From CAZWAP01 sp964632005 (GTDB taxonomy: Bacteria > Planctomycetota > Phycisphaerae > Sedimentisphaerales > Anaerobacaceae), in contig CAZWAP010000018.1 of assembly GCA_964632005.1 (NCBI GenBank), forward strand, positions 1-43,945: 43,945 nt of DNA. The letters are read 5' to 3'. Positions 17,378-25,489 of the stretch are shown here, piece after piece. The notes beneath the pieces are model-generated. The model searched no databases and was not told the origin of the DNA. It saw only the letters and a program-made list of their open reading frames with translations. The position numbers and the translations under genes were made by a program. Every line of letters begins with the position of its first letter. Position 1 is the stretch's first letter.

Positions 17378-19315
17378 TTATTGTTTGCAATTTGCCAGGG
17401 CGTATTTCAAGGCCCAGTCGATGAACATTGCGTGATTGTTGTTCTTATAGGTGCCGTCCGGGTTTTTGCATCGGTTTCTGGCGAGCTTTATTCGTGGGGC
17501 GATCTGGCAGGCCTTGTCGCCGATACCCTGGATTTGACGTGCGGCGTGCAGGGCGACGGTTTCTCGTGGGTCATCGAGGCCGTCAGCGAGGACCTCAAGT
17601 GCGTGGTGGCACCGTCCGAGTTTGCAGAGGAGGCCGGCTGCTGCGAAGCGGACGTTGGGATGGGGGTCGGCCAGGGCCCTGGTCAGCGCGTCGGCTGCGG
17701 GTTCGGCCTTGTCTTGCAGGGCGGTTAGAGCGACGATTGCCCAGTACCTTGCGGCGGGGTCGCTGTCGGCCAGGAACCCGAGCATCTCGGGCAGCTTGTC
17801 TTGCGGGGAGCCTACAAGCTCGGCGGCAGCAAGGATATGCTTGAGGGGGTATTTGCGGGGTTTTTGAGCGACCTGATAGGGGGTGGAACCTTTTGAGCGG
17901 ATGTGCATTTCTGCTTCGGGCATAAAGCCGGTGTCGCGGGTCTGGATGATCCAGTCGCGGAGGGCGCGGCGCATTTTCCGGAGGATGGGGGTGTGTTGAG
18001 GCGAGTCGGCGAGGTTGTGTATTTCGTGGGGGTCGGTTTGGGTGTCGTAAAGCTCCTCGACGGGCTTGGTGGGCAGCCACCAGGATTTTTGCGGAGCGGT
18101 AAGGTTGCCTGTTGCGGCGACGCGGCGGAGCTCCTGCATAATCTCGGCCCTGTCGGGATACTCGCTGGGCTGGATATACGGGAGGTGTGGCATAAAGTTG
18201 CGGATGTACTTGTATCGGGCGTCGCGGACACATCGCTGGAGTTCGTAGACCTCATCGACCCGGCTGGAGGCTCCGAATATGTATTGTCTTGGTGCCGAAG
18301 CCCGTGGGCCGAGGAAGGGGGTGCCCTGCATATAGGTCGGGATGGGCAGGCCGAGGAGGTTGAGCACAGTGGGGGCGAAATCGACGAAGCTGACGAGTCT
18401 GTCGGTGGTGCTGCCGGGTTTTGCGGGGCTGAGGTGTTGGTATCGGTGGCCGAATCGGACCATCAGGGGGACGCGGAGGCCTGTATCGTAAAGCGTTCGC
18501 TTGAAGCGCGGCAGCCCCATACCGTGATCGGAGAAGAAAAAGACGATCGTATCGTCGGTCAGGCCGTCGGCCTCGAGCTGGGCAAGTAAATCTCCGACCT
18601 GGGTGTCCATATACGTGATAAGGTCATAATAGCGTGCCCAGATTTTACGTATCAAGGGGGTGTCGGGGTAGAAGGGGGGCAGGGCTATCTTTTGGGGGTC
18701 GTGGCGTTCTTCGGGTTTGAGCTTCGAGCGGTATTTTGCGAAGAATTCCTGGTCGGATCCGTTGATCTGTCCCTGGTGGGTGGAGGTGAAGTTAAAGACG
18801 CTGAAGAAGGGTTTTCCTGGCGGGCGATTCCGCCAGTGTGCGGTATGGCTGGATTCGTCCCAGAGGCCGGTGTCGGTGAAGTTGTAGTCTTTCTTGTAGT
18901 TGTTGGTGCAATAGTAGCCGGCGGCGCGGAGGAGCTGGGGGAAGCACTTGATCTTTCGCGGGAGCTTGACGTTGGAGCGGAGGTGCTGGGTTCCGAGACT
19001 GGTTGCGTAGATTCCGGTGACCAGTGCGGATCTGGCGGGTGCGGATACCGGGGCGGTAGCGAAGGCTTTTGTGTAGCGTATTGCGTTGGCGGCGAAGGCG
19101 TCGAGGTTGGGGGTGTGGGCGTAGCGGTTGCCGTAGCAGGCGAGATATTCGGGGCTGGTATCCTCGCAGGTGATCCAGAGGATATTGGGTGTGTCTTTCG
19201 GGGTACGTCTGGTCAGGCGCGAGTCGGTAGGCGCACAACCGGGGAAGGCGAGGGTGGAGGCGTACAAGCCGGCTGCCTTTAGGAGGTCACGACGCGTAGG
19301 GATATTCGGTTTCAC
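17378..19315 (-). CDS. Tat-type S1 sulfatase (Ser-type) with C-terminal HEAT-like repeats
   Basis: A 645-residue alkaline-phosphatase-fold sulfatase. The N-terminus TRRDLLKAAG (residues 7-16) is a Tat signal, with a possible acylated Cys at 27. Metal ligands ED are at 51-52 after NILWITC. The maturation motif is SAPAR at 91-95, so the formylglycine would come from Ser and need an anaerobic radical-SAM maturase, not encoded in this window. The later DHGMGLPRFK motif supplies further metal and sulfate ligands. After about residue 500 come alpha-helical HEAT-like repeats (DPAARYWAIVAL, DPHPNVRFAAAGLL, DPRETVALHAARQIQ). The family removes sulfate esters from polysaccharides or glycosaminoglycans outside the cytoplasm. 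It sits between the sugar transporter and the URO-D gene on the same strand. Confidence 0.92.
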   Translation of the reverse strand: MKPNIPTRRDLLKAAGLYASTLAFPGCAPTDSRLTRRTPKDTPNILWITCEDTSPEYLACYGNRYAHTPNLDAFAANAIRYTKAFATAPVSAPARSALVTGIYATSLGTQHLRSNVKLPRKIKCFPQLLRAAGYYCTNNYKKDYNFTDTGLWDESSHTAHWRNRPPGKPFFSVFNFTSTHQGQINGSDQEFFAKYRSKLKPEERHDPQKIALPPFYPDTPLIRKIWARYYDLITYMDTQVGDLLAQLEADGLTDDTIVFFFSDHGMGLPRFKRTLYDTGLRVPLMVRFGHRYQHLSPAKPGSTTDRLVSFVDFAPTVLNLLGLPIPTYMQGTPFLGPRASAPRQYIFGASSRVDEVYELQRCVRDARYKYIRNFMPHLPYIQPSEYPDRAEIMQELRRVAATGNLTAPQKSWWLPTKPVEELYDTQTDPHEIHNLADSPQHTPILRKMRRALRDWIIQTRDTGFMPEAEMHIRSKGSTPYQVAQKPRKYPLKHILAAAELVGSPQDKLPEMLGFLADSDPAARYWAIVALTALQDKAEPAADALTRALADPHPNVRFAAAGLLCKLGRCHHALEVLADGLDDPRETVALHAARQIQGIGDKACQIAPRIKLARNRCKNPDGTYKNNNHAMFIDWALKYALANCKQ

Positions 19316-19378
19316 CTGTTGGTCCTCCGTGATCGTGCTTTAGATTTTGGTTCGAGAACAAGGTTTTTTGATGGTGCC

Positions 19379-20665
19379 TTAAACGTTTCTTCCGAGGGCC
19401 CTGAACATCGCCAGGAGATTCTCGACCGGCGTGTTGCACTGGATGTTGTGGATGGTGTTAAAGACGAAGCCGGGGGTTTTGGTGAATATCTGGAGCCGCT
19501 GCTGGACCTGGCGATGGACTTCGTCGGGGGTGCCGAAGGGCAGGGTCTGCTGGGTATCGACGCCGCCACCCCAGAAGACGATCCTGCCGCCGAACTTTTC
19601 GACGAGGTGGTGAGGGTCCATTCCGGCGGCGGAAGTCTGGACGGGGTTGAGGATATCGAAGCCGGCCTCTATGAAGCCTTCTATCAGAGGCTCGCAGCCT
19701 CCGCAGCAGTGCTTCATGGTTTTCCAGGTGGTGTTTGCGTGGATCCAGTCGTTGAGTTTTTTGCTGTAGGGCAGATAAAGCTCGCGGTAGGTTTCGGGGC
19801 TGCAGAAGAGGGTGTTCTGCGCGGCGAGGTCGGTTCCGTCGAGGAAGACGACGTGGATTTTGTCGCCGACGGCCTGGTGGATGAGGTTGAGGTTTTTGAC
19901 GGCGATTTCGGCCTGGGCGGCGAAGACGTCCTTGATGTACTGTGGGCGGGTTAAGGTGCTGATGTACCACTCCTCGATGTCTCGGATTCCCTTGGGGTCT
20001 TTGAGCCAGGGGGCGGGGACGAGGGCGATGTCGCCGAAGGCGGTGCCGGCGAAGCTGGCGGCGATGGCCAGGTCGGTATTTTCGTAAAGGTCGGCGGCGG
20101 CCCGCTCGTAGTATTTGAGGTCCTCTTCGCTGATAGGCGTGAACTCTTCGAGGTTGTCGGCGGGGTCGAGGTTTGTCTGGTCGATGGGTTTCTGGCGTAT
20201 GATGGAGTCGAAGTAGTAACCGCCCTTTGGCATTTTTGCGGAGGGTGGGGCGTCGGTATCACCCTGGGGGTACATAAGGATGTCGCCGTTTGGTTCGGGG
20301 TTTGTGTTGAAGGCGGCGGGGACGAGGCACTCGGTGCCGTCGAACGTGCGCCATCGTTTCCAGCCTGTGTTTTTGAAGCCGAACATATTCTTAGGCGGGG
20401 GGAGGTGGACCACGTCGATATCGAGTGCCTCTCGGAGGTCGGCGGCGACTTCCCCGAGCATCTGGTAGGGCTCTGTGACCTTCACAGGCTCTGAGGTATC
20501 GAGTCCGAGGGCCTGGCGTAAGCTGGCGACGACGCTGACGTGTGCCCCTGAGCAGGGAGTTCCGCCGAGGTCCAGGGGGACCCGGTCGACAGGCTGGAAG
20601 TTGAGCGTTCTGAGCACCCTTTCTCTGCCGGTGATGGTTTTTTCGTGGCCGGGCTTTGCGGTCAT
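19379..20665 (-). CDS. Uroporphyrinogen decarboxylase (URO-D) superfamily protein
   Basis: A 428-residue TIM-barrel protein of the URO-D/corrinoid methyltransferase superfamily. It opens with GRERVLRTLNFQPVDRVPLDLGGT, typical of the planctomycete subgroup, and contains the HCCGGCEPLIEGFIEAGFD segment. There a His-Cys-x2-Cys set could bind zinc, as in MtaA/MtbA methyltransferases, and GRIVFWGGGVDTQ lies near the C-terminus. Longer than HemE (about 350 residues) and lacking obvious HemE context, so haem synthesis is unlikely. Relatives are common next to sulfatases and sugar genes in planctomycetes, without an established reaction. An RBS (AGGAG) precedes the ATG at 20665. A promoter-like sequence and an element shared with the Gfo/Idh operon lie upstream. 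Confidence 0.85.
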   Translation of the reverse strand: MTAKPGHEKTITGRERVLRTLNFQPVDRVPLDLGGTPCSGAHVSVVASLRQALGLDTSEPVKVTEPYQMLGEVAADLREALDIDVVHLPPPKNMFGFKNTGWKRWRTFDGTECLVPAAFNTNPEPNGDILMYPQGDTDAPPSAKMPKGGYYFDSIIRQKPIDQTNLDPADNLEEFTPISEEDLKYYERAAADLYENTDLAIAASFAGTAFGDIALVPAPWLKDPKGIRDIEEWYISTLTRPQYIKDVFAAQAEIAVKNLNLIHQAVGDKIHVVFLDGTDLAAQNTLFCSPETYRELYLPYSKKLNDWIHANTTWKTMKHCCGGCEPLIEGFIEAGFDILNPVQTSAAGMDPHHLVEKFGGRIVFWGGGVDTQQTLPFGTPDEVHRQVQQRLQIFTKTPGFVFNTIHNIQCNTPVENLLAMFRALGRNV

Positions 20666-20738
20666 AGTGTATCTCCTGAAACGACGTTTCCGGACGTATC
20701 AGCGGACAGGGCAGGTGCCGGCCGATACGTTCGGTGGT

Positions 20739-20767
20739 ATTTTACCGGCAAGCGGGCGCCAATGCAA
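20739..20767 (-). promoter_or_regulatory. Promoter candidate for the URO-D gene
   Basis: On the minus strand TTGCAT (20762-20767), a 17-base spacer and TAAAAT (20739-20744). The -10 is five of six to consensus, the -35 weaker. It lies about 75-100 bases before the start codon. Confidence 0.45.
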
Positions 20768-20769
20768 AA
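20754..20769 (-). promoter_or_regulatory. Shared upstream element, copy 1 (URO-D side)
   Basis: On the minus strand TTTTGCATTGGCGCCC. It matches the element before the Gfo/Idh operon (26896-26911) at 15 of 16 positions. The distance to the start codon is 89-104 bases here and 93-108 there. Overlap with the -35 region suggests a common regulator's operator. Confidence 0.45.
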
Positions 20770-20791
20770 GATAAGCGGGGCGGCAACAGGA

Positions 20792-20821
20792 TTGACATTC
20801 GGGACGTGGGGGCGGTAGAAT
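20792..20821 (+). promoter_or_regulatory. Sigma-70-type promoter for the DUF503 gene
   Basis: A perfect TTGACA at 20792-20797, an 18-base spacer and TAGAAT at 20816-20821 (five of six to TATAAT). Transcription would start near 20828, giving a leader of about 85 bases. It is divergent from the URO-D gene. Confidence 0.65.
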
Positions 20822-20911
20822 GCGGTTTGAATAATGATGGAATTGTCGTCGGCCGTACCCGGTGGTGGGGTCCGGGGTGGGGCCTGAGGTGTGGAAAGAC
20901 GGGGGCCGGGA

Positions 20912-21196
20912 ATGCTTGTCGGTGTGTTGAGAGCCCAGCTACATATGCAGGGGATAACATCGCTCAAGGCCAAGAGGAGCATCGTGAAGGGCCTTGTGGG
21001 CAGGCTCAAGAGCAGGTTCAACGTGTCGATTTCGGAGGTAGGCCAGCAGGACAGCAAGAGCAGCGCGGTGGTGGGGATTGCGATTGTCTGCAATGACGGG
21101 CGTTTTATCGACCAGCAGTTCGACAACATCATCACTTTCATGCGGAACGACGGCCGATTTTACCTCGGTCAGGTTGAGCGGGAGACATTTTCGTAG
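20912..21196 (+). CDS. DUF503 (YlxP-like) family protein
   Basis: A 94-residue protein starting MLVGVLRAQLHMQGITSLKAKRS, the recognisable opening of the DUF503/YlxP family, followed by VGRLKSRFNVSISEV and an alternating beta-alpha pattern. Family members are small proteins, often encoded near ribosome maturation genes (rbfA, infB, nusA) in other bacteria, and are thought to act in ribosome biogenesis; no such genes are seen here. The ATG at 20912 follows a G-rich site; a GTG at 20891 in the same frame would add a basic, non-conserved extension. It is the only + strand gene in the surrounding sugar locus, so it is probably a core gene flanked by accessory DNA. Confidence 0.88.
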   Translation: MLVGVLRAQLHMQGITSLKAKRSIVKGLVGRLKSRFNVSISEVGQQDSKSSAVVGIAIVCNDGRFIDQQFDNIITFMRNDGRFYLGQVERETFS

Positions 21197-21205
21197 TTGG
21201 GTCGG

Positions 21206-22666
21206 TCAGAGCAGGTCCGTTATGTCATAGATGCGGATTTGGCGATTTTTGGTGAGTGATTTTTTCGTGGCGACCGTGATTACGTCGCCATCGAGGCTGT
21301 AGCCGATCTGGTCTGGGTGGCTGGCGACGGCCATCAGGAGCAGGTTGAGGGCCGTGTTGAGGGGGAGATCGGATATGCCGTCCATACGTATGGGGGTCTG
21401 GGGGTCTATTCCGGCGTAGTCGTAGAGGTCTCGCCAGAGGACAATCAGGGGCAGCGGGGGGTCGATGGAGTTTTTGAGGTCGTCGATGGCCTGGCCGAAG
21501 GTCGTGTTGCGGTCCCAGCGTGAGAGGTCAACGGGCAGTTGGAGCTGTCTGTGGAGAGGGGTCGGTTTATTGCGGGGCCGAATGTGGGGTTGAGGGCGGC
21601 TGTGGCCGGTTCCGGCGGCGGGTGGAAGTGGTTTGGAGTCGGTGGCGGCGGGTGGGGTGGGGAGGTTCAGGCTGCAGAAGGTGGGGCCGGGTGTTTTATT
21701 CTTGTGAGATTTTCTTGTTTTGAGGAGCCTTAGGATACTGCGGGCGGCGTCGTGCGGCGGGGCCAGGCTGGAGAGGCCCTTGGATGGCGGTTGTTTTGAG
21801 GCTGGCGGCTCGGGGCCGGGGGATTTTGGGGTGAGGTACTGGCGTGTGGCCTTATCGGCGGTGTCGGGCCAATCGCGCGGGAGCGGGATGGTTACCTTGC
21901 CCGTGGCGGCCCACTCGGTTCCGCGGAGCATCAGGGCCTGCCAGGCGGTGTTGCGGATGGTCTTTTCGTCGTGACCAAGGATATTATAGAAGCATCGCCC
22001 CTTGCCGAAGGTCGTGCAGATAACGACCGGCTCGTTTCTGCCGGAGCCTCCGGTTTGCTTTGAGGAGAAGGCCTTGCAGAGGACGCGGATATTCGGCTGG
22101 GTACCGACGCGGTGCCACAGCTCGTCGCGAATCCAGAAGTCGGGCACAGCGGCGGTGACGGGGTGGTTGGGATCGAAGACGGTGACTTTGAAGGTGTGGA
22201 TACGGCCGTGGCCGGTGGTCCCGCGTTTCCAGGTTGCGCCGACTATCCGCTGGTATTCGGGCCAATTGTGGAAGGTGGCGCTGGCGGCGTGGAAGAGGAC
22301 GAAGCCCTTGCCGTTCGCTATAAAGTCGAGGAATGCCTTCTCTACGGCGGGGCCCCAGGGTCTGTCGTTGACGTTGGGCCAGGCGGACCAGTTACTGACG
22401 ATCACGTCGTATTGGTCGAGGAATTCGGCGGTGCATACGGTGGGGTCCTCGGTAAGATCGACGCGGAATCGGGCGCTGTTGCGATACATCCTGACCAGGG
22501 GCGGGGTCGTTCGGCGCCAGTTGTGGTTATTGCGGCCGGTGAGGATGAGCAGGCGGAGTGGTGGGGGTGCGGCCGGCCGGGTCGGGGCGGAGGCGGCAAA
22601 AGCGGAGGATACGAGGGCCAAGAAGAGCGGTATAAATCTTTTCAGTGACGTTGTTATTAACTTCAT
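21206..22666 (-). CDS. Exported ThuA-domain protein with secretin-like C-terminal domain
   Basis: A 486-residue protein. A signal peptide (about 1-25) precedes a ThuA-like class I glutamine-amidotransferase-fold domain, about residues 35-255: LLILTGRNNHNW, VIVSNWSAWP, GFVLFHAASATF, FYNILGHDEKTI. A low-complexity Pro/Ser/Lys linker (about 270-385) follows. The last 100 residues look like the secretin/STN-type small domain common in planctomycete exoproteins: PIRMDGISDLPLNTALNLL, then DGDVITVATKK, then IRIYDITDLL. ThuA acts on 3-keto-trehalose-type sugars in Sinorhizobium; the role of the attached tail is unknown. Last gene of the Gfo/Idh operon. The linker is unusually disordered and could hide compensated frameshifts. 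Confidence 0.8.
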   Translation of the reverse strand: MKLITTSLKRFIPLFLALVSSAFAASAPTRPAAPPPLRLLILTGRNNHNWRRTTPPLVRMYRNSARFRVDLTEDPTVCTAEFLDQYDVIVSNWSAWPNVNDRPWGPAVEKAFLDFIANGKGFVLFHAASATFHNWPEYQRIVGATWKRGTTGHGRIHTFKVTVFDPNHPVTAAVPDFWIRDELWHRVGTQPNIRVLCKAFSSKQTGGSGRNEPVVICTTFGKGRCFYNILGHDEKTIRNTAWQALMLRGTEWAATGKVTIPLPRDWPDTADKATRQYLTPKSPGPEPPASKQPPSKGLSSLAPPHDAARSILRLLKTRKSHKNKTPGPTFCSLNLPTPPAATDSKPLPPAAGTGHSRPQPHIRPRNKPTPLHRQLQLPVDLSRWDRNTTFGQAIDDLKNSIDPPLPLIVLWRDLYDYAGIDPQTPIRMDGISDLPLNTALNLLLMAVASHPDQIGYSLDGDVITVATKKSLTKNRQIRIYDITDLL

Positions 22667-22703
22667 AAGAGATCCTGCGGTGAAGAGACGGGTGGGGACG
22701 GGT

Positions 22704-24032
22704 TTAGTTCAGTCTGCCGGCGGTCCAGAGGATCGCCCGCGATAGGAGCTTACGGTAGTTTGGATTTGTATATGCGCTAGCGTCGTGGCCGAGCTGTATG
22801 CCGCAGATTCTGGCCCTGGCGAATTTTCTGGTCCAGGCGATGGTGGTGTCACTGTCGGGGTGGTTGGTTGTAAGCAGGACGTGGTTGTCTTTTTCGAAGT
22901 CGCAGTACTTGTAGGCCTCGTCGTGGATTTTGAAGTCGGCCAGGCCGCGGGTTATCGGGTGGGAGGTATCGGCTACACGGATTTGCATATCGACGTCGTG
23001 CTTGTAGGTGCTGGTGCGGTGTTGTTTGCCGATTTGGTTTGCGGGTTTGAGGTAGTACTTTGCGCCGCAGATTTTTTTGAATTCCGGCCAGTCCTGGAAG
23101 GCGCCGAGGTTGTGGTGCAGGCAGACCAGGCCGATGCCCCAGTCGAGGAGCTGCTTGAAGTTTTCTCGGCGTTTAGGGGAGATTTCCTGGGTCATATTGT
23201 ACATCACGAGGACGTCGTAGTCCCAGTTGGCGATATCTTCGAAGATTTCGCTGTGGTCTTTGAGCTGGATTTCTGTGAACTTCAGGTTTTTGAAGGACAG
23301 GAACATATCGCGGAAGGCCTTGCGTTGGAAGCCGTGGCCACCGGTGAGTACGGCGACCTTAAGTGGGCCGGTCGACCTGGGGGGGAGGGGCTTGACCATA
23401 AGATTCTTGAAGTAGACGAGGCTTTTTGGGTCGTGGCCCTGGAGTGCGAAGGTGCCGCTGGAGATTTTTCGGCCGGGGAACTTGGGAGCTTTGAAGCCTG
23501 GCGGCTCGGTCCAGGAGGCGGTGGGACGGCCGTTGACCTTGACGGTGATTGTGCTGCCGCGGACGATGATGTGCAGGGTGAACCAGCGGCCATCTTCGAC
23601 GGGGGACTTGCCGAGGATGTCCTTGACGGCGTAGATTCCGCCGGTTTTCCTGGGGCCTTTGTGGGTGTTGTTGATCTGGATCTCATAGCCTTTAGAGGGC
23701 CAGCCTTTTTCCTGGTATGCCGTGTGGAAATAGATTCCGGAGTTGGAGCCTGGGGTGGTCTTGACGTCGGCCTTGAATTCGAAGTTGCGGAAGTTGGCGT
23801 TCTGGACGGGGCCGACGTAGAAGAGGTGCGAGCGTGGGCCGTTGGCTACGATGGTGCCGTCGCGGACGCTGAAGGTTTGCTTGTTTTCGCTGGGTTTCCA
23901 GCCGGCCAGGCTTTTGCCGTCGAAGAGACTTATCCAGCCTGATTCGTCAGCGGAGCCCTGGCGAGCTGGGGTGGGGCCGGCGATACAAAAGACGGCGAGG
24001 ATGGTCAGTATGGGGACGAGTCTCTTAGACAT
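22704..24032 (-). CDS. Exported DUF1080 (3-keto-glycoside hydrolase/lyase type) - ThuA fusion
   Basis: A 442-residue protein. A signal peptide (about 1-24) is followed by a DUF1080 beta-sandwich, about 32-215: WISLFDGKSLAGWKP, the GSNSGIYFHTAYQ strand, YEIQINNTHKGP and GTFALQGHDP. A ThuA-like domain occupies about 222-440: VAVLTGGHGF, DVLVMYNMTQEI, GLVCLHHNLGAF, CGIQLGHDASAY. DUF1080 proteins include 3-keto-disaccharide hydrolases; ThuA proteins act on 3-keto sugars. A single exported chain with both suggests successive steps on an oxidised glycoside. The neighbouring exported Gfo/Idh proteins could supply the oxidised substrate. Located 93 bases after the second Gfo/Idh stop, same strand. 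Confidence 0.88.
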   Translation of the reverse strand: MSKRLVPILTILAVFCIAGPTPARQGSADESGWISLFDGKSLAGWKPSENKQTFSVRDGTIVANGPRSHLFYVGPVQNANFRNFEFKADVKTTPGSNSGIYFHTAYQEKGWPSKGYEIQINNTHKGPRKTGGIYAVKDILGKSPVEDGRWFTLHIIVRGSTITVKVNGRPTASWTEPPGFKAPKFPGRKISSGTFALQGHDPKSLVYFKNLMVKPLPPRSTGPLKVAVLTGGHGFQRKAFRDMFLSFKNLKFTEIQLKDHSEIFEDIANWDYDVLVMYNMTQEISPKRRENFKQLLDWGIGLVCLHHNLGAFQDWPEFKKICGAKYYLKPANQIGKQHRTSTYKHDVDMQIRVADTSHPITRGLADFKIHDEAYKYCDFEKDNHVLLTTNHPDSDTTIAWTRKFARARICGIQLGHDASAYTNPNYRKLLSRAILWTAGRLN

Positions 24033-24125
24033 TGGGTTTTCTCCTAAGATTGTTTTTAGTTTGAGGCCGAGGCCGCGGAGGCCGGCGACTGAGATTATCG
24101 CTTATCAGGCTTTACCGGGCAAGTA

Positions 24126-25448
24126 TCAGAGTATCCAGGGCGCCCTCATTGCGCGTTTGAGCATGCGGTTGGCGGTATCATTGTTGACGAATTGCTCTTT
24201 GTTGGGGTCCCAGCGGAGTTTTTGTTCCAGTCGAATGGCGATATCGCTTATATGGCAGAGTATATCGCTCTGGACGGAGTCATCGATGTGGGCGACGGTA
24301 CTGGACCTGGTCTTGACGCAATCGAGGAGGTTGCGGACGTGATTGTTGCTGACAGGCAGGTGGATTTCGCCGGGGCCGAACTCGGTTTTGAGCAGGTCTT
24401 TCGGATGAGCGCTGATACCTGCCCTGTTGACGTGAACCCATCCGTCGCTGCCCTCGAAGACCGTGCCGTGGCTGGTGATCTTTCCATATTTTTGTTTCCA
24501 TTCTTCCCTGCAGGGCCAGCCGGTGAAGTTGAGTGTCAGGCCGCTATCGTACTTGATAACGACGTCCCAGTTGAGGGCTGTATCACAGACTCCGTTTGTG
24601 GGCCAGGTGGCGTTACCCTCGATGGTGAGGGGGGTTCTGACCAACTGGCCGGCACCCCAGAAGGCGATGTCGATCGGGTGGATACCCCAGCCAGCGATAA
24701 AGCCGAGGGCATAATCTGAGACGTACCACCAGATCTTGTTCAGGCAGCGGTCCTTGGTGTAGGGTGTGTATGGTGCTGGACCGAGCCACATATCGTAGTC
24801 GAGCCATTCGGGCGCGGGAACGGGCGTAGGGTCTCCGCCCTGGCTGCTTCCTGGCGACCAGACATTGATCGTGTGGAGCTTTCCGAGCCTGCCGTTGAGG
24901 GCGAGCTCGCAAGCGAAGCGGAAGTTCCTGCCGGATCGCTGCTGGGTTCCGAACTGGAAGACTCGGCCGTAGCGGTGGACGGCGTCGCGGAGGGCCTGGT
25001 CCTCGACGAGGCTGAGTCCCATAGGTTTTTCGAGGTAGACGTCTTTGCCGGAGCGGACGGCGGCGAGGGCGGTGAGGACGTGCCAGTGGTCGCAGGTTGC
25101 CGAGAGTATGACGTCGATGTCGTCGCGTGCTGTTAGTTCTCTGAAGTCGTGGTAGGCCTTGCACCCGGTGGAATTGTAGTGGTCGTTGACGATTTTCTGG
25201 ACGAGTTCGCGGCGGGTGCTTTTGAGGTCGCAGATGGCGAGGACCTGGGCGTCCTTTTGGGCAAGGAAGTTCCGCATTACACCGGTGCCCCGGGCTCCGA
25301 CGCCGACGCAGCCGACGGTGATTCGCTCGCTCGGGGCGAGGTTGCCGGCGTTACCGAGGGCGGAGGATGAGACTATGTAAGGGAAGGCGAGTGTTCCTGC
25401 GGTTCCGGCGAGGAAGTTGCGTCGTGTAATCTTGCCGGTATTTGACAT
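24126..25448 (-). CDS. Tat-exported Gfo/Idh/MocA family oxidoreductase (second in operon)
   Basis: A 440-residue NAD(P)-dependent oxidoreductase. The Tat motif TRRNFLA is at residues 8-14 and a signal region ends near 33. The Rossmann loop VGVGARGTG begins near residue 49. Catalytic EKPMG follows (VYLEKPMGLS), and the C-terminal beta-sheet dimer domain has the usual IHPIDIAFWG motif. Folded export through Tat with its cofactor is expected, as in other planctomycete members. Relatives oxidise sugar C3 hydroxyls or act as glycosidases of the GH109 type (retaining NAD). Its C-terminal half resembles the upstream paralogue (WGIHPIDIAFWG versus CGIHTIDIATWG), indicating an old tandem duplication. 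RBS GGAG precedes the ATG. Confidence 0.92.
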   Translation of the reverse strand: MSNTGKITRRNFLAGTAGTLAFPYIVSSSALGNAGNLAPSERITVGCVGVGARGTGVMRNFLAQKDAQVLAICDLKSTRRELVQKIVNDHYNSTGCKAYHDFRELTARDDIDVILSATCDHWHVLTALAAVRSGKDVYLEKPMGLSLVEDQALRDAVHRYGRVFQFGTQQRSGRNFRFACELALNGRLGKLHTINVWSPGSSQGGDPTPVPAPEWLDYDMWLGPAPYTPYTKDRCLNKIWWYVSDYALGFIAGWGIHPIDIAFWGAGQLVRTPLTIEGNATWPTNGVCDTALNWDVVIKYDSGLTLNFTGWPCREEWKQKYGKITSHGTVFEGSDGWVHVNRAGISAHPKDLLKTEFGPGEIHLPVSNNHVRNLLDCVKTRSSTVAHIDDSVQSDILCHISDIAIRLEQKLRWDPNKEQFVNNDTANRMLKRAMRAPWIL

Positions 25449-25489
25449 TGTCTATCTCCTTCGCAGTTCAAGGTTTGCTTGTGGTTTGA

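Noticed and set aside
22785..23942. Long open frame of 385 codons on the + strand opposite the DUF1080-ThuA gene
   Set aside because: It is antisense to a strongly recognisable gene, is rich in Gly/Val/Glu/Asp as expected from GC-rich antisense frames, and shows no family features. Similar antisense frames occur opposite the sulfatase, URO-D and symporter genes.
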